Origin: a virus
IMG/VR virus record: IMGVR_UViG_3300045996_001760
Location: 1 to 51,772 of that record
Length of the DNA: 51,772 bases
Reading direction: 5' to 3' (one strand)
Under the pieces are notes generated by a model. The model worked only from the letters and a program-made list of their open reading frames with translations. It ran no database searches and was not told where the DNA came from. Both the position numbers and the translations under genes were made by a program. This document shows, one piece after another, positions 37,753-46,711 of this stretch (positions within the stretch are counted from its first letter, which is position 1; each line of letters opens with the position of its first letter).

Positions 37753-39074
37753 AGGCCTAGCACCCTTTGGGTCGCGATCGATTCTAGCCACGTGTCCGCG
37801 GTATGCGTCCGGGACCGAAAAGCCATCAGCCTGCTGTCATGTTTCACGAGGCGTTGCCATTCAGCGCTACCACTGCCGCCGATCGAACTGAAGCCGGGAG
37901 ATATCGCGTGCCCGCGACCCGTGGCAGGGTTATACACCAGCATCAGGCCGCTAACCGCGGGCGAAGCGGCCAGCGCGGACGCGTCTTTACCGAGGATCAC
38001 TAGATTACGCCCAAAAGGCATCAGGCTGCACTCACTAGCGCCCATATAGCTAATGCCGCTAACCCCGTTTCCTTTCGAAAGAAACGGATCTGACGTTGCA
38101 TTGGCACTAACGAAGGTTGTTACCAGGGTCCACGCGCCCGCGCCCAAGGAGTCACGTCGCCACAAGCGTCCGTCCACCGCCAGCACGAACCACGATTTAT
38201 GCGCTTCGGACCAGCATCCGGCGACGAGCGCTAAGCCGGCTACGAAAGACTGCTCACTCCACGTAATGCCATCCAAGGACCAGCGCAAGCGGCCGTCGCT
38301 TACGCCGGCGATCACCCCGATACCGGACTCCCCGAGCTCTGGGGACGCAATGAACAGGGGTGCCAGGGTTGGCGTAGCAAATGCAGCCGTGGATCGCGAG
38401 GTCCACGCCGTGCCATTCGTCGAGGTAAACAGCACGGACCCGCCGAACACGATATATAGGCCGCCTACAGTGATATGACCTTTGCCGCTAGCGTTAGCCG
38501 CGCCGCTTGTGATCGTCGAGGGCCCCGTCCACACCACCCCTCCGTCCGCGCTCTGCCACGCCCGGATCGTGTTACCGCCGGAGGTACCCACGATCATAGC
38601 GCGCGGGCCGTTCATGTTGCGGTTACTCACCAACGACACCAACTCCCCCACCGTGAAAGAAGGGGGAGCCGTCGTTGCAGAGGTCCACGCCCACCCATCG
38701 CGGCTCGAAAACACGGTCGCTGAGTTGATGTCCCAGGAATTGATCGCGATCAGCCGCGGCCTGCCAACTGCGTCGAACGAAGAACACACGATCGCCCCCG
38801 TAGTGGACGGGAATAGGATCGGGGTTGAAGCCCCGTCTACACGGACTTCCCCCCAGCTCAGGGCAGGCAGGTCGGCAAGGGCGTCGAGGTTCTCGGCTAG
38901 GTTGTGGAATAGGTAGTTAAGCTCCTCGGCCGCCAACAAGCTATTTGGAACGAAGCCTTGCTCCGCTGTGGCGTTGGAAGGTTCGTCCTTGGTCGGTTGT
39001 AGAGACCAGGCCTCAGCTGACGCGTCGTAGGTTGCATCTGTGGCCCAGGGTTTGACTTTATTCGGTTGTGTCAT
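37749..39074 (-). CDS. Tail fibre / receptor-binding protein with beta-propeller-like repeats
   Basis: 441 residues, ATG in ATGA overlap. N-terminal PNKVKPWATDATYD and FVPNSLLAAEELNYLFHNLAENLDAL segments are typical of phage tail-fibre attachment regions. The rest holds Asp-box (BNR)-like repeats: SSRDGWAW, QSADGGVVW, TSTNGTAW, WSLDGITWSEQ and WRRDSLGAGAW, each starting a blade of a likely propeller. It probably recognises the host. It follows the last baseplate gene, the usual place. Confidence 0.8.
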   Translation of the reverse strand: MTQPNKVKPWATDATYDASAEAWSLQPTKDEPSNATAEQGFVPNSLLAAEELNYLFHNLAENLDALADLPALSWGEVRVDGASTPILFPSTTGAIVCSSFDAVGRPRLIAINSWDINSATVFSSRDGWAWTSATTAPPSFTVGELVSLVSNRNMNGPRAMIVGTSGGNTIRAWQSADGGVVWTGPSTITSGAANASGKGHITVGGLYIVFGGSVLFTSTNGTAWTSRSTAAFATPTLAPLFIASPELGESGIGVIAGVSDGRLRWSLDGITWSEQSFVAGLALVAGCWSEAHKSWFVLAVDGRLWRRDSLGAGAWTLVTTFVSANATSDPFLSKGNGVSGISYMGASECSLMPFGRNLVILGKDASALAASPAVSGLMLVYNPATGRGHAISPGFSSIGGSGSAEWQRLVKHDSRLMAFRSRTHTADTWLESIATQRVLGL

Positions 39075-39715
39075 GCGTGTGCTCCAAAACTCAGGGTGCC
39101 CGGGGTGCTTCCGGGGACCGCTACTTGCGAGGACGTTAGGGGTCCGGACGCGGTTGGCACCGCTACTTGCGAGGAAGTCAGCCGCATGGGTTGCACAGAA
39201 GTGGCTTGCACCACGTAGGCATATACGCCAGCCGCGCGGGCTTCACGCACCACACCAGGGATTTCGAAGGCGAGGTCCGTAGGCCCGAGGACTTCGATCC
39301 GGAGCCCCGACCCGACTTCAGTCAGACGAAAGACGGCTAGGCCCATAGTGCGCAGGATCCGGATAACTTCCGGGGCGGATCCATAACTAAGGTTGATCAA
39401 GATTCGGATCTTGATGCGCGCGCGGTAGCGTAGATCGGAGCGGCCGTTGCGTTCCTCACCTACCACGCGCCCGAGGACGTCCAGCTGAACACCTTCCGCG
39501 TAGTCAGGGAACCGCGCACGGAGGATCGTCCAGAAGAGGGCCTCTACCTCTTGCAGCTCCTCGGTGTAAGAATTGAGGAGCGCGAGTAGCTTCGGCTTTG
39601 ACAGCACGTCCACCACGCGCCCAGCGGCTTGCGTGGTGTGGTTCGCGGACGGGTCGCCCGTGGACACAGACCCGTTTGGTGCGATCTGCTGATTTGGAGG
39701 CAGAGGAATCAGCAT
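39071..39715 (-). CDS. Baseplate protein (DUF2612-like)
   Basis: 214 residues, ATG in TGATG overlap. LLALLNSYTEELQEVEALFWTILRARFPDYAEGVQLDVLGRVVGEERNG and RARIKIRILINLSYGSAPEVIRIL fit DUF2612 / tail protein I-type proteins that join the baseplate wedge to fibres. The C-terminus holds two copies of LTSSQVAVP separated by five residues, encoded by the 17-base repeat ACCGCTACTTGCGAGGA at 39117 and 39159. Confidence 0.8.
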   Translation of the reverse strand: MLIPLPPNQQIAPNGSVSTGDPSANHTTQAAGRVVDVLSKPKLLALLNSYTEELQEVEALFWTILRARFPDYAEGVQLDVLGRVVGEERNGRSDLRYRARIKIRILINLSYGSAPEVIRILRTMGLAVFRLTEVGSGLRIEVLGPTDLAFEIPGVVREARAAGVYAYVVQATSVQPMRLTSSQVAVPTASGPLTSSQVAVPGSTPGTLSFGAHA

Positions 39716-40920
39716 CAGGCCGGTACCGCCGTTACCGATATGCGGCCGGTGTCCAGCGCCGCGCGCTCATTGGCAGCAATAGCTAGGTTTGAGGTCCCGA
39801 CAGGCACCGCGCTAAACCCGAGGGTGAAGGTCGGGACGTCCTCGACGCCTGCGACCTGTAAGGCATCGGCGCGCCGCTGAAGCGCGATCACATCTTCGCC
39901 GATTGTATAGCGATGCGAGGCCACGATCGCGGCTTTGATTTGGTCCGCCCCATCCGCGGGGAAGTCACTTCGGACCGTGACGATCAGCGCGATCCACACA
40001 TCGCGCGGGGTAGCGCGCGAGAAGTAAATAGGCTGTAGCGTCCCGTTTTCGTCCGTCGCGAAAGCCAACTGGGCGCCGAAAGTCGCGATGCCTCCCGCCT
40101 TGGACTCGAAGATCGTTTGGGCTATGTCGTTGTTACTGACCGTAGGCGTGTTTCCGTCATCGATAATCACGTGGATCGATTTCGGCGGGAGGCCACCCAC
40201 CACGTAGTCCAGGGTGTTCTCTTGCACCAAAGCTTCGCGGATGCCTTCGAGCTCGGGGTGGTTCTCCGAATCCAGCAGATCCGCACGGATCGCGGCTATG
40301 GTCGAACCCCCGCGTAACGCGAGCTGGTCCGCGCGACGCTGGCGCAAAGTGATATCATCGTCCGCAAGCCAGCCGGGCACCGCGTCCGCTAGATTGGTCA
40401 CTGAAAGAAGGCCGGACAGGGTGTTGACTGGTTCGGTAACAGTGCCAGCGGCCGCAGTGATTGGGCCGACTTCGGTGCACAGCGCGTACCCCGTGTAATA
40501 GCCCGTGGACCCTGTGGGGTTCGTCACGTCGGCTTCGAGCTCGAACACCTTATCCGGGCGATCGTCTACCGCGATCAGGAAGCCGGCGGGCACCGTGGTG
40601 GCCGCGGCAAGTTGGAAGCTCAGCAGCACGCGCGTGGCTTGTGGGTCCCGACGCTCTGCGCCAGCAATAGACGCCAACACCGTGAGCGCATAGCCCGCCG
40701 CGGCTTCGGGGTCCCCTCCAGCAACGATTTCCGCGCCGAGCTCCCAAAGCTCCGCCACTTCACTCGCAAAAGTCCCGTTCAGCTGGCCAGCTGGGGTCAG
40801 ATCGTCGTTGTCGAAGTTAGGGCCGAGCTCGGGGGAGGCCCATTGCCTTTCGCGAATGCCTTGCAGAATGGCGGTTAGCGGCTTGGTTACGAAACCGGTT
40901 GAGAGATAGCCGTAGCTCAT
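39715..40920 (-). CDS. Baseplate J-like protein
   Basis: 401 residues, ATG in an overlap with the previous gene. GYALTVLASIAGAERRDPQATRVLLS, LSGLLSVTNLADAVPGWLADDDITLRQRRADQLA, then AAIRADLLD..GIREALVQEN, are the hallmark of baseplate J / gp6-like wedge proteins (PF04865). It builds the baseplate wedge with the gp25-like protein. Confidence 0.92.
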   Translation of the reverse strand: MSYGYLSTGFVTKPLTAILQGIRERQWASPELGPNFDNDDLTPAGQLNGTFASEVAELWELGAEIVAGGDPEAAAGYALTVLASIAGAERRDPQATRVLLSFQLAAATTVPAGFLIAVDDRPDKVFELEADVTNPTGSTGYYTGYALCTEVGPITAAAGTVTEPVNTLSGLLSVTNLADAVPGWLADDDITLRQRRADQLALRGGSTIAAIRADLLDSENHPELEGIREALVQENTLDYVVGGLPPKSIHVIIDDGNTPTVSNNDIAQTIFESKAGGIATFGAQLAFATDENGTLQPIYFSRATPRDVWIALIVTVRSDFPADGADQIKAAIVASHRYTIGEDVIALQRRADALQVAGVEDVPTFTLGFSAVPVGTSNLAIAANERAALDTGRISVTAVPA

Positions 40921-41297
40921 AGGTCACCCAAGATCAGCGGCTCGAAAGGGACGTCTTCGCCCTCGAGCGTCTGGACGTTGTCCGCCTCGATCTGCAATCT
41001 GCGATCGGGGCCTTGCGTCGCGATGACAGGGCCCGTCGAGCCTACGCCCCGCGTCTTTGCGATGCCTTGGCGGTATATAGATTGCGCTAAGGCCGGATCG
41101 AAGGGCTGCCCGATCAGGTCACGGAACACAGGCAGGCCTAGGCGCTGGTCTAGGAACCACTCGCCAAGGAACACACCGAGGTTGATCCTGAGTTGCTGGC
41201 GGGTGTACTCAGCCAGCCCCGAGGTCAAGCGCAGGCCCTTGGACAAGTCCAGATCCCCGGTCTCGGGGTCCAGCAGCAACGATCGAGGCACGGCCAC
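40917..41297 (-). CDS. Baseplate wedge protein, gp25/GpW-like (DUF2634-type)
   Basis: 126 residues, GTG at 41297. DLDLSKGLRLTSGLAEYTRQQLRINLGVFLGEWFLDQRLGLPVF followed by IYRQGIAKTRGV is the pattern of gp25-like / DUF2634 wedge proteins that always precede J-like proteins. A TGGGTC box lies 18 bases upstream. Confidence 0.85.
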   Translation of the reverse strand: MAVPRSLLLDPETGDLDLSKGLRLTSGLAEYTRQQLRINLGVFLGEWFLDQRLGLPVFRDLIGQPFDPALAQSIYRQGIAKTRGVGSTGPVIATQGPDRRLQIEADNVQTLEGEDVPFEPLILGDL

Positions 41298-41314
41298 GCC
41301 TACAGCCTAGCACG

Positions 41315-41337
41315 TGGGTAAGAAATGACCCAGGCCC
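41315..41337. promoter_or_regulatory. TGGGTC-type box upstream of gp25-like gene
   Basis: TGGGTA AGAAAT GACCCAGGCCC: same spacing as the other boxes, one mismatch in the left arm. It lies 18 bases upstream of the leftward GTG at 41297. Confidence 0.5.
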
Positions 41338-42026
41338 TAGTCGGCCTTCAAATTCGAGCTTGACACGTCCGATCCGCTGGGGGCTGTGGGCGTGTAGATA
41401 GGGACGGCCCCGGGGGTAACCGCACCCCCGGCGAAGGCGTGGCCATGGGCCGCGAACACGGTTTCCAGGGCAGCGAACGCGCTTTCCAGGGCGTTCAACC
41501 GGGCATTGACCTTGGCCGCCAGGGCCACAGCGTCCGACCCGTCGCCTACTTCGATCGCATCGTCTTTGAAGTGCGCTCGCAGGCCGCCCGCGCGCCCGAT
41601 CGAATCGTCGTCGTCGCTACCAGGCCCGCCGCTGGGCGCATACCAGGGTATCGCTACGGGGTACGAGGGCCCATGCAAGCGCAGGTCCCGCGGGTCCGAG
41701 ACCTCGCCAGTTGATCGCCACTGAGCGATTGCCCATTGCGAGAAAATCAACAACACCGAGTCCCCCTTGGTCAGGGTCGCGCGCAAGGAGAGCTTCGGTG
41801 ATCCGAAGCAGAGCACTGGCACGTTCGGGATCGGCTCGACTTCCTCTAGCACCACCCCATCGTCTTCGGTGTCGATCGCGCGCTTGACGGCCAGCTTGAC
41901 CGTGATCGTCTTCTCGGCGGCGTTGTAGGACTCTACGATCCCCGGTAAGGCGGTGAATACGTCCAGCAGACGCGACGCAATGGCCGCGCCGATCACGGCC
42001 TCGGGGCTTGGGGTGGTGTCAGCCAT
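41337..42026 (-). CDS. Baseplate spike / puncturing protein (Gp138 N-type)
   Basis: 229 residues. An N-terminal OB-like part (GIVESYNAAEKTITVKLAVKRAID, IPNVPVLCFGSPKLSLRATLTKGDSVLLIFSQWAI) matches the Gp138/gpV spike family. A short acidic segment, a coiled coil (AKVNARLNALESAFAALETVF) and HGHAF follow, ending in a Pro/Ser-rich tail. It should trimerise to the membrane-piercing tip. Overlaps the hub gene by 8 bases. Confidence 0.82.
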   Translation of the reverse strand: MADTTPSPEAVIGAAIASRLLDVFTALPGIVESYNAAEKTITVKLAVKRAIDTEDDGVVLEEVEPIPNVPVLCFGSPKLSLRATLTKGDSVLLIFSQWAIAQWRSTGEVSDPRDLRLHGPSYPVAIPWYAPSGGPGSDDDDSIGRAGGLRAHFKDDAIEVGDGSDAVALAAKVNARLNALESAFAALETVFAAHGHAFAGGAVTPGAVPIYTPTAPSGSDVSSSNLKAD

Positions 42027-42852
42027 TCAGCTTTCCTTTTGCTTCAAATTCCACGTACCACTCGTCTTCGCCTACGCCCGTGTCACCGGTATAGGTGCAC
42101 TTCTCGATGCGGAAGGCGCCCTTGACGAACTCGTGTTGGATTCGGACTTGGCGCCCGGGGAGAAAGTCCCGTTGAATGAAGGTGCGTCCTGTCACTATGC
42201 CCTTGGTGTTTACCGTGGGCGTGTCCAATAGCGTCTGCTCGTCTAAGAGCACAGCGAACGAGTTGATCGCCTTGCCTGGGTTCAGGATTTGGACAGCGCC
42301 GTCTTGCACACTCCACTCGAGCCCCGCGCTACGGACCAGCTGCGTCAACTCCTGGGACGCGTTGCCGCTAAGCGTGACCCCGCCTAGGTATATGTCTTGT
42401 TTCGTGCCGCGCGCGAGCTCGGCCGCTACGCGCGACACGTTGCCCTCTTTCAGGCCCAGCGACTTGACGAGGGCACGCAACACAGCATCGATCTTGGTGC
42501 GGGGGCCGAAACTCATATTGACGCGGGCCTTCTGCATCTTGTCCCCGCCGTCCGTGGTATTGACCGTGGTGATCACGTCACCACTGCGCTTGTCCCGTTC
42601 ATGCAATACGCTGATCACCTCACCCAAAAAGATCGAGGTGGTTTCGTCCGCGTAGCCTGCGCTCAGTGCGACGGTCGGGGTGCGCTTCTTGGTGAGCTGC
42701 GCGCGTTGGTCGGGAGTCAGGTTCCAGACCTTGACCTCACACTTGTTTGGATCCTTGGCTAGCGACTTCTCGGCCTTGAAGTGAATACGCAGACCGTTGA
42801 TCTTGATCGTGTCGATCTGCAAGTAGATCTGACGCCCGGACAACCGGCTCAT
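42019..42852 (-). CDS. Baseplate hub protein
   Basis: 277 residues. LRIHFKAEKSLAKDPNKCEVKVWNLT, GEVISVLHERDKRSGDVITTVNTTDGG, and EWSVQDGAVQILNPGK resemble gp27/gpD-like hub proteins of simple contractile tails. It links the tube to the spike encoded next. Coupled to the plug gene by overlap. Confidence 0.8.
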   Translation of the reverse strand: MSRLSGRQIYLQIDTIKINGLRIHFKAEKSLAKDPNKCEVKVWNLTPDQRAQLTKKRTPTVALSAGYADETTSIFLGEVISVLHERDKRSGDVITTVNTTDGGDKMQKARVNMSFGPRTKIDAVLRALVKSLGLKEGNVSRVAAELARGTKQDIYLGGVTLSGNASQELTQLVRSAGLEWSVQDGAVQILNPGKAINSFAVLLDEQTLLDTPTVNTKGIVTGRTFIQRDFLPGRQVRIQHEFVKGAFRIEKCTYTGDTGVGEDEWYVEFEAKGKLNG

Positions 42853-43187
42853 ATCTCTGCGAGCTCCGCCGCGGTGTAGTACAGCAAAGGCAACTCCGCT
42901 GTGCCTAGCTGGTCGTACCCTGGGTAAGAGACTTTGCGCGTGAAGTCCGCCGCAACAATCTCGCCCGGTGGCATGCCGGTTAGGTACGAGAACCGGGCGA
43001 ACAGGGGGCGATTTGAAACGACCTTGACCCCGCTTACTAGTGGGGTTCCGTCTTCACTTGCGAGCGAAAGGAACCACGCCCCCGCGCGAGCGTTCCAAGA
43101 CCAGTCGAGTAGGTAGTCCACGCCCTCGAGCGGGATGCGCAGTTGAAAGAAAGCCGCGTTACGGGTGAAGGGTAGAACAAGGCTCAT
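42849..43187 (-). CDS. Baseplate plug protein (DUF6983-like)
   Basis: 112 residues. FFQLRIPLEGVDYLLDWSWNARAGAWFLSLASEDG then LFARFSYLTGMPPGEIVAADFT fit the small plug protein known from baseplates of the cyanophage Pam3 type. It fills the hub between the Dit-like and hub proteins. Confidence 0.75.
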   Translation of the reverse strand: MSLVLPFTRNAAFFQLRIPLEGVDYLLDWSWNARAGAWFLSLASEDGTPLVSGVKVVSNRPLFARFSYLTGMPPGEIVAADFTRKVSYPGYDQLGTAELPLLYYTAAELAEI

Positions 43188-43873
43188 AGTCCAGACCCCT
43201 TTCGACCGATGCCCATATCGATCGCTAGCTGCTTCGCCGCGCTGGCTTGGTCCGCACTGTTCGCGTCAGACGGGTTGCCGGACTTGTCACCCTTCTTCTG
43301 CTGTGCGCGGGGCTCTAGCGGCAAGGGCACGGCCACCGCCACGTCACTCTGCGCAAAGTCCACGCGGTGACCTTGGATCGTGATCGTGCAACCCCCGCCC
43401 GAGGAGCTATCGCGGAAGCCGCGCGCGTCCTCGATCGCAAAGTTCTCGAGGCGGGCCATTGATCCCTTGACCGTGATCAGCGTGCCACTGGCCTGCCACT
43501 GATCGATCAACTCTAGGGCACGCTTCCAGCGCTCGCGCGGGGGTGAGTCGAAGGCGAGCGTGGAGAACGAGCTAGGCAGGCCGCTAGTGTTCACGCCCTC
43601 GGCATAGCGGAGCGGCTCAGACCGGTCGTTACCGTAGTTCTCTTCGTCAAGGTCACCGCGGATCGGCGCGTCACCAAAGACGAGCTCTCCGCGCAGCGCA
43701 CGGGGTTCTGGCTTGTAGTGGTCGCTAACCGTTGCCCCCGACTCCACCTTTTGCTGCGTGGCCACCGCTGATAGGGTGAGCTCCTCGGACTTCCAGGCAT
43801 CCGCGTACAGGCGCCGGACCTCACCCGCGTCAGTAGTCCACTCGAGGTAGGGGAGTTCTTCGATCTTTCTCAC
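43184..43873 (-). CDS. Dit-like baseplate protein
   Basis: 229 residues, GTG in GTGA overlap with the tape measure gene. N-terminal beta-rich part and a region (about 95-155) with PPRERWKRALELIDQWQASGTLITVKGSMARLENFAIEDARG, typical of Dit-like / DUF6046-type proteins in contractile-tail baseplates. Helical tail with DMGIGRKGSGL. Confidence 0.72.
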   Translation of the reverse strand: MRKIEELPYLEWTTDAGEVRRLYADAWKSEELTLSAVATQQKVESGATVSDHYKPEPRALRGELVFGDAPIRGDLDEENYGNDRSEPLRYAEGVNTSGLPSSFSTLAFDSPPRERWKRALELIDQWQASGTLITVKGSMARLENFAIEDARGFRDSSSGGGCTITIQGHRVDFAQSDVAVAVPLPLEPRAQQKKGDKSGNPSDANSADQASAAKQLAIDMGIGRKGSGL

Positions 43874-45615
43874 TTCTTCACCGCGGACCTTTGGACCAGC
43901 GCATCGCGCGCGGCTTGCCAGCCACCTACCGCGCCCTCGCTTGCAGCGCGACCCACGTCGCGCGCCTGCGCTAGGTCGGTTCCCGGCGCTACCGTGACGG
44001 TGACCGGAGCTTGCACCGTGACCAGCACGGGCGCGGGGGCTTGCACGTTGGCCGCCGGCGCGTAGGAAGCCAGCAAGGCGCCTACCGCGCCCATCGCGCC
44101 CGTGTTAGCGTTTGGGTCGGCCTTGGGCTCGTTCAACGTGACGGGTGTGGTCGCGCCGAAGGTAAGCGCGCGTCTGTGGTACGCTACATCATTGCCGCTG
44201 ACCTCCCCGCTCACCTCGGTCATGCCCCGACGATCGCGCGTGGGATCTGGCGTGTAACCTCCGCGCTGGCGTTCTTTCACCGCGACCCACGTCTTAAGAC
44301 TGTTTTCCACGGCCTTCGGATCTTCTTGGGGGGTCAACGCTCCGAATAGTTTGGAGGGCTTGTACCACTCGTTCTCAACGATCTGCCCGGGGTCTTCTAC
44401 CGCGCGCGCGATGCGCCCGCCAACCCGACTGATAGCTTGCAGGCCAGTGATCTTTCCGAGTGTGCTATCGATTAGCGCTGACATAGCGGCCTCGGCCCCG
44501 GCCGCGCCCATATCGGCCATGGCGTCGATCACAGGAGCCCAGGTCTCGGGCTGGCTCAGGTAGTGAACGAGGCCTTGCGGATCCTCCTTGGCTTTCGACC
44601 AAAACGAAGACCAGACCTTGCCCGCGTCGTTGACCCACGCGCGCACAGCGGTGGCCGTGCCGTTACCGAAGGCGTTGTTTAGCAGCGTGCCGATCAAAGA
44701 ATCCTTCCCCGCGAGAAAGGCCATTAGATCGTCAAAGGCGAGGAAGATGCCCGCGAACTTGAAGCCGGCCTTGGCGTACGGTGCCAATGCACCGGCTAGC
44801 TTCGCGCCGAGGGTGAGCGCAAGCGCGCTCGAGGCGGACTCCGCGAGGGTCGTTTGCTTCGCCCAGTTGGAAAGCCAACCCACCCCGCGCGCGAGCGAGT
44901 TGGTGACCGAGGTCAGCCGGGGAAACACTTGCTCTGCGATCAGGCCCTTGAGCGCGAAGAACGAGTAGTGCAGCCGCGCGAGGCTATCGCGGTAGGCGCC
45001 TGCTTTCGCGATCGCATCGTCGCTCGCACCGCCCCCGAGCTTATCCAATTCGGCACGCATCTTCTCGAGGCCGTCCGCGCCCTGGTCCAGCACAGGGATC
45101 AGGCGCGTACCGGAGCGCCCGAAAAGCTGTGTTGCTACGCGCGCCTTGTCCGCCTCGGTCTCTAACTGGCTGAAGCCCTCGAAGATCTGGGGCAGCACGG
45201 CGCCCAGCGTCGGGGCCTTCTTCGACGTGGAGTCGACTTCAATACCCAACTTCTTGAACACCTCTGTTTGGGTCTTGGCCCCGTCCTCGAGCCCGCCAAG
45301 CTGCGCGTTCAGCTTATATAGGGCGGCTTGCATGGCCTCGGCGCTGGACCCGTTCAGCTCGAACGCGAGGCCCATCGCTTGAAGGTCCTTGGTCGCGACA
45401 TTGGTGGCCGCGCTCAGATCGTCGAAGGTGTCGAGTTCGTCCGCAATCGCGTTCAGGCGCGAGACGAACAGACCGCCGGACACCGCGGCCAACGCGCCTT
45501 CCAGTCCCAGGACCAACGAGTCAACCGACTTGTTGGCCTGGTCCAGCTTCTGGGCGTCATACTCGAACCCCAGAAAAGCGAATACGGATCTTAGCGCGTC
45601 ATCGGCCACGGTCAC
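43870..45615 (-). CDS. Tape measure protein
   Basis: 581 residues, GTG at 45615 overlapping the chaperone stop (GTGA). Long helical part with low-complexity Ala/Leu (residues 1-250), a hydrophobic centre (about 245-300, LTLGAKLAGALAPYAKAGFKFAGIFLAFDDLMAFLAG) and a charged, Ala-rich C-terminus. FGRSGTRLIPVLDQG near residue 165 is typical. Length suggests a tail of roughly 90 nm at 0.15 nm per residue. It directs tube length with the frameshifted chaperones encoded just upstream. Confidence 0.88.
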   Translation of the reverse strand: MTVADDALRSVFAFLGFEYDAQKLDQANKSVDSLVLGLEGALAAVSGGLFVSRLNAIADELDTFDDLSAATNVATKDLQAMGLAFELNGSSAEAMQAALYKLNAQLGGLEDGAKTQTEVFKKLGIEVDSTSKKAPTLGAVLPQIFEGFSQLETEADKARVATQLFGRSGTRLIPVLDQGADGLEKMRAELDKLGGGASDDAIAKAGAYRDSLARLHYSFFALKGLIAEQVFPRLTSVTNSLARGVGWLSNWAKQTTLAESASSALALTLGAKLAGALAPYAKAGFKFAGIFLAFDDLMAFLAGKDSLIGTLLNNAFGNGTATAVRAWVNDAGKVWSSFWSKAKEDPQGLVHYLSQPETWAPVIDAMADMGAAGAEAAMSALIDSTLGKITGLQAISRVGGRIARAVEDPGQIVENEWYKPSKLFGALTPQEDPKAVENSLKTWVAVKERQRGGYTPDPTRDRRGMTEVSGEVSGNDVAYHRRALTFGATTPVTLNEPKADPNANTGAMGAVGALLASYAPAANVQAPAPVLVTVQAPVTVTVAPGTDLAQARDVGRAASEGAVGGWQAARDALVQRSAVKK

Positions 45616-46273
45616 ACCTTAGCACGCGCGGTGGCCTCGGCCCGGGCGTTTGCCTGGGCCTGCGCTTCCTCGCGTGCGTCTAAAAAGTCGTTTGCGGCCA
45701 GGACCTCGTCCAAGGTCCAAGCGTCGCGGATCGTAGCGTAGGGGTCTGTGTAGACCGAGCTAGTTGCGATCCGGTGAATCAGCCATCTTCGTTCACAGGA
45801 TCCGGGGATCCGGATTGGGACGCTGCGCTCGTCACTGCGTCCGCGGCGCTTTTTAGCGTTCCGAACTTGGCGAGCGCGCCAGCTAAAAAACCACTGAAGC
45901 TCAGCTCAAACGCGGCCTGGAACCACGCCGCGTAGTGGATCGAGTTCTCCCCGCCGAACACGGCGTGGAAAATGACCTCGTTGTCCAGAGTCTCCACCAA
46001 AGGGTTCTTCTTGGCTTTCGGATCCGTGGACAGGCGCTGTAGCCGCGTGCGCGCGCCGAACGCCTCGCGTAGCGCGCGGTGCGTGGACTTGAATTCGGGG
46101 TTGCCGAGCAAGGCCGCGCCCACGCGCGCGGCTGCGCCCTTGCCCGTGAGCTCACGCACCACGGGCGCGAGCAGCATGCCGAGGTCAGCGATCCAGTCCA
46201 ACGCGTCCCCCGCAAGGAGCGGATCGATCGTGAGCTCGAATTGACCCGCCCTGACTTTGCGAGCGTTGCTCAT
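45612..46273 (-). CDS. Tail assembly chaperone, long form by -1 frameshift (G-T like)
   Basis: The -1 frame after the slippery site (45890-45884) is open to TGA at 45612. Fusion: 130 residues of the short protein, then 90 from the new frame, including TDPYATIRDAWTLDEVLAANDFLDAREEAQAQANARAE, the expected 'W.l.EvL.A..fLD' helix of the T part. The stretch right after the site (SWRARQVRNAKKRRGR) is basic and seems a linker. The position immediately before tape measure and the T TTT TTA site match lambda G/GT-type chaperones. Confidence 0.8.
45779..46273 (-). CDS. Tail assembly chaperone, short form (G-like)
   Basis: 164 residues from the ATG of an ATGA overlap at 46273. It has ALDWIADLGMLLAPVVRELTGKG, NPEFKSTHRALREAF, IFHAVFGGENSIHYAAWFQAAFELSF and a variable Ser/Ala-rich tail ending VNEDG. 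Helical, like chaperones that coat the tape measure. Read without frameshift. Confidence 0.85.
   Translation of the reverse strand: MSNARKVRAGQFELTIDPLLAGDALDWIADLGMLLAPVVRELTGKGAAARVGAALLGNPEFKSTHRALREAFGARTRLQRLSTDPKAKKNPLVETLDNEVIFHAVFGGENSIHYAAWFQAAFELSFSGFLAGALAKFGTLKSAADAVTSAASQSGSPDPVNEDG
45884..45890 (-). promoter_or_regulatory. Programmed -1 frameshift site T TTT TTA
   Basis: On the minus strand GG T TTT TTA GCT in the zero frame is the canonical X XXY YYZ heptamer, the same as the HIV-1 gag-pol site. After it the -1 frame is open for 90 codons. A possible stimulatory structure downstream was not folded. Confidence 0.8.
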
Positions 46274-46710
46274 AGGCCGGCCTCGAACCAATCCGGATTA
46301 TACACTCGGATCTTCCAGACGCGGGGCGTGACCTTCGCTTGGATCCGGATCGCGGGCGGCTTGACGATGCGCACGGTGTCCGAGACGATGTAAGACCCGT
46401 TCGTTCGGTCCTTGGCTTGCAGCGTTACTAGGCCGCTTACCGTGGGGCTAAGCCGGTTCGCGCGGTAGATCCCCGAGAAGAGAGCATTGGCCTTGCTGCC
46501 CTGGCTCAAGTGGACGTTGAGAGTGCCCGCCTCGGCCACCACAGTGCAGACCGCGATATCTCCGTCAACGCCCTTCACCTCGGTGAAGCCGTCCTCGTCC
46601 AGCTCGAAATCGATCGTATCGGTCTCGTCGAAACCGCTGATCGACACGTTGGCCACGGACAGATCCCAGTTTCGGACGTCCCAAACTTTGACTTCTTGAC
46701 TCTGTCCCAT
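46270..46710 (-). CDS. Tail tube protein (DUF3277-like)
   Basis: 146 residues, ATG. VWDVRNWDLSVANVSISGF, FELDEDGFTEVKGVDGD, and a repetitive beta-rich segment, with the sheath upstream and chaperones downstream, identify the tube (DUF3277 in phages with DUF3383 sheaths). It polymerises into the DNA channel inside the sheath. Confidence 0.88.
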   Translation of the reverse strand: MGQSQEVKVWDVRNWDLSVANVSISGFDETDTIDFELDEDGFTEVKGVDGDIAVCTVVAEAGTLNVHLSQGSKANALFSGIYRANRLSPTVSGLVTLQAKDRTNGSYIVSDTVRIVKPPAIRIQAKVTPRVWKIRVYNPDWFEAGL

Positions 46711-46711
46711 G

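Noticed and set aside
45850-45860. CTAAAAAGC run as an alternative -1 slippery site in the chaperone gene
   Set aside because: Not an X XXY YYZ heptamer in the reading frame (CTA AAA AGC). The T TTT TTA site 30 bases upstream is canonical.
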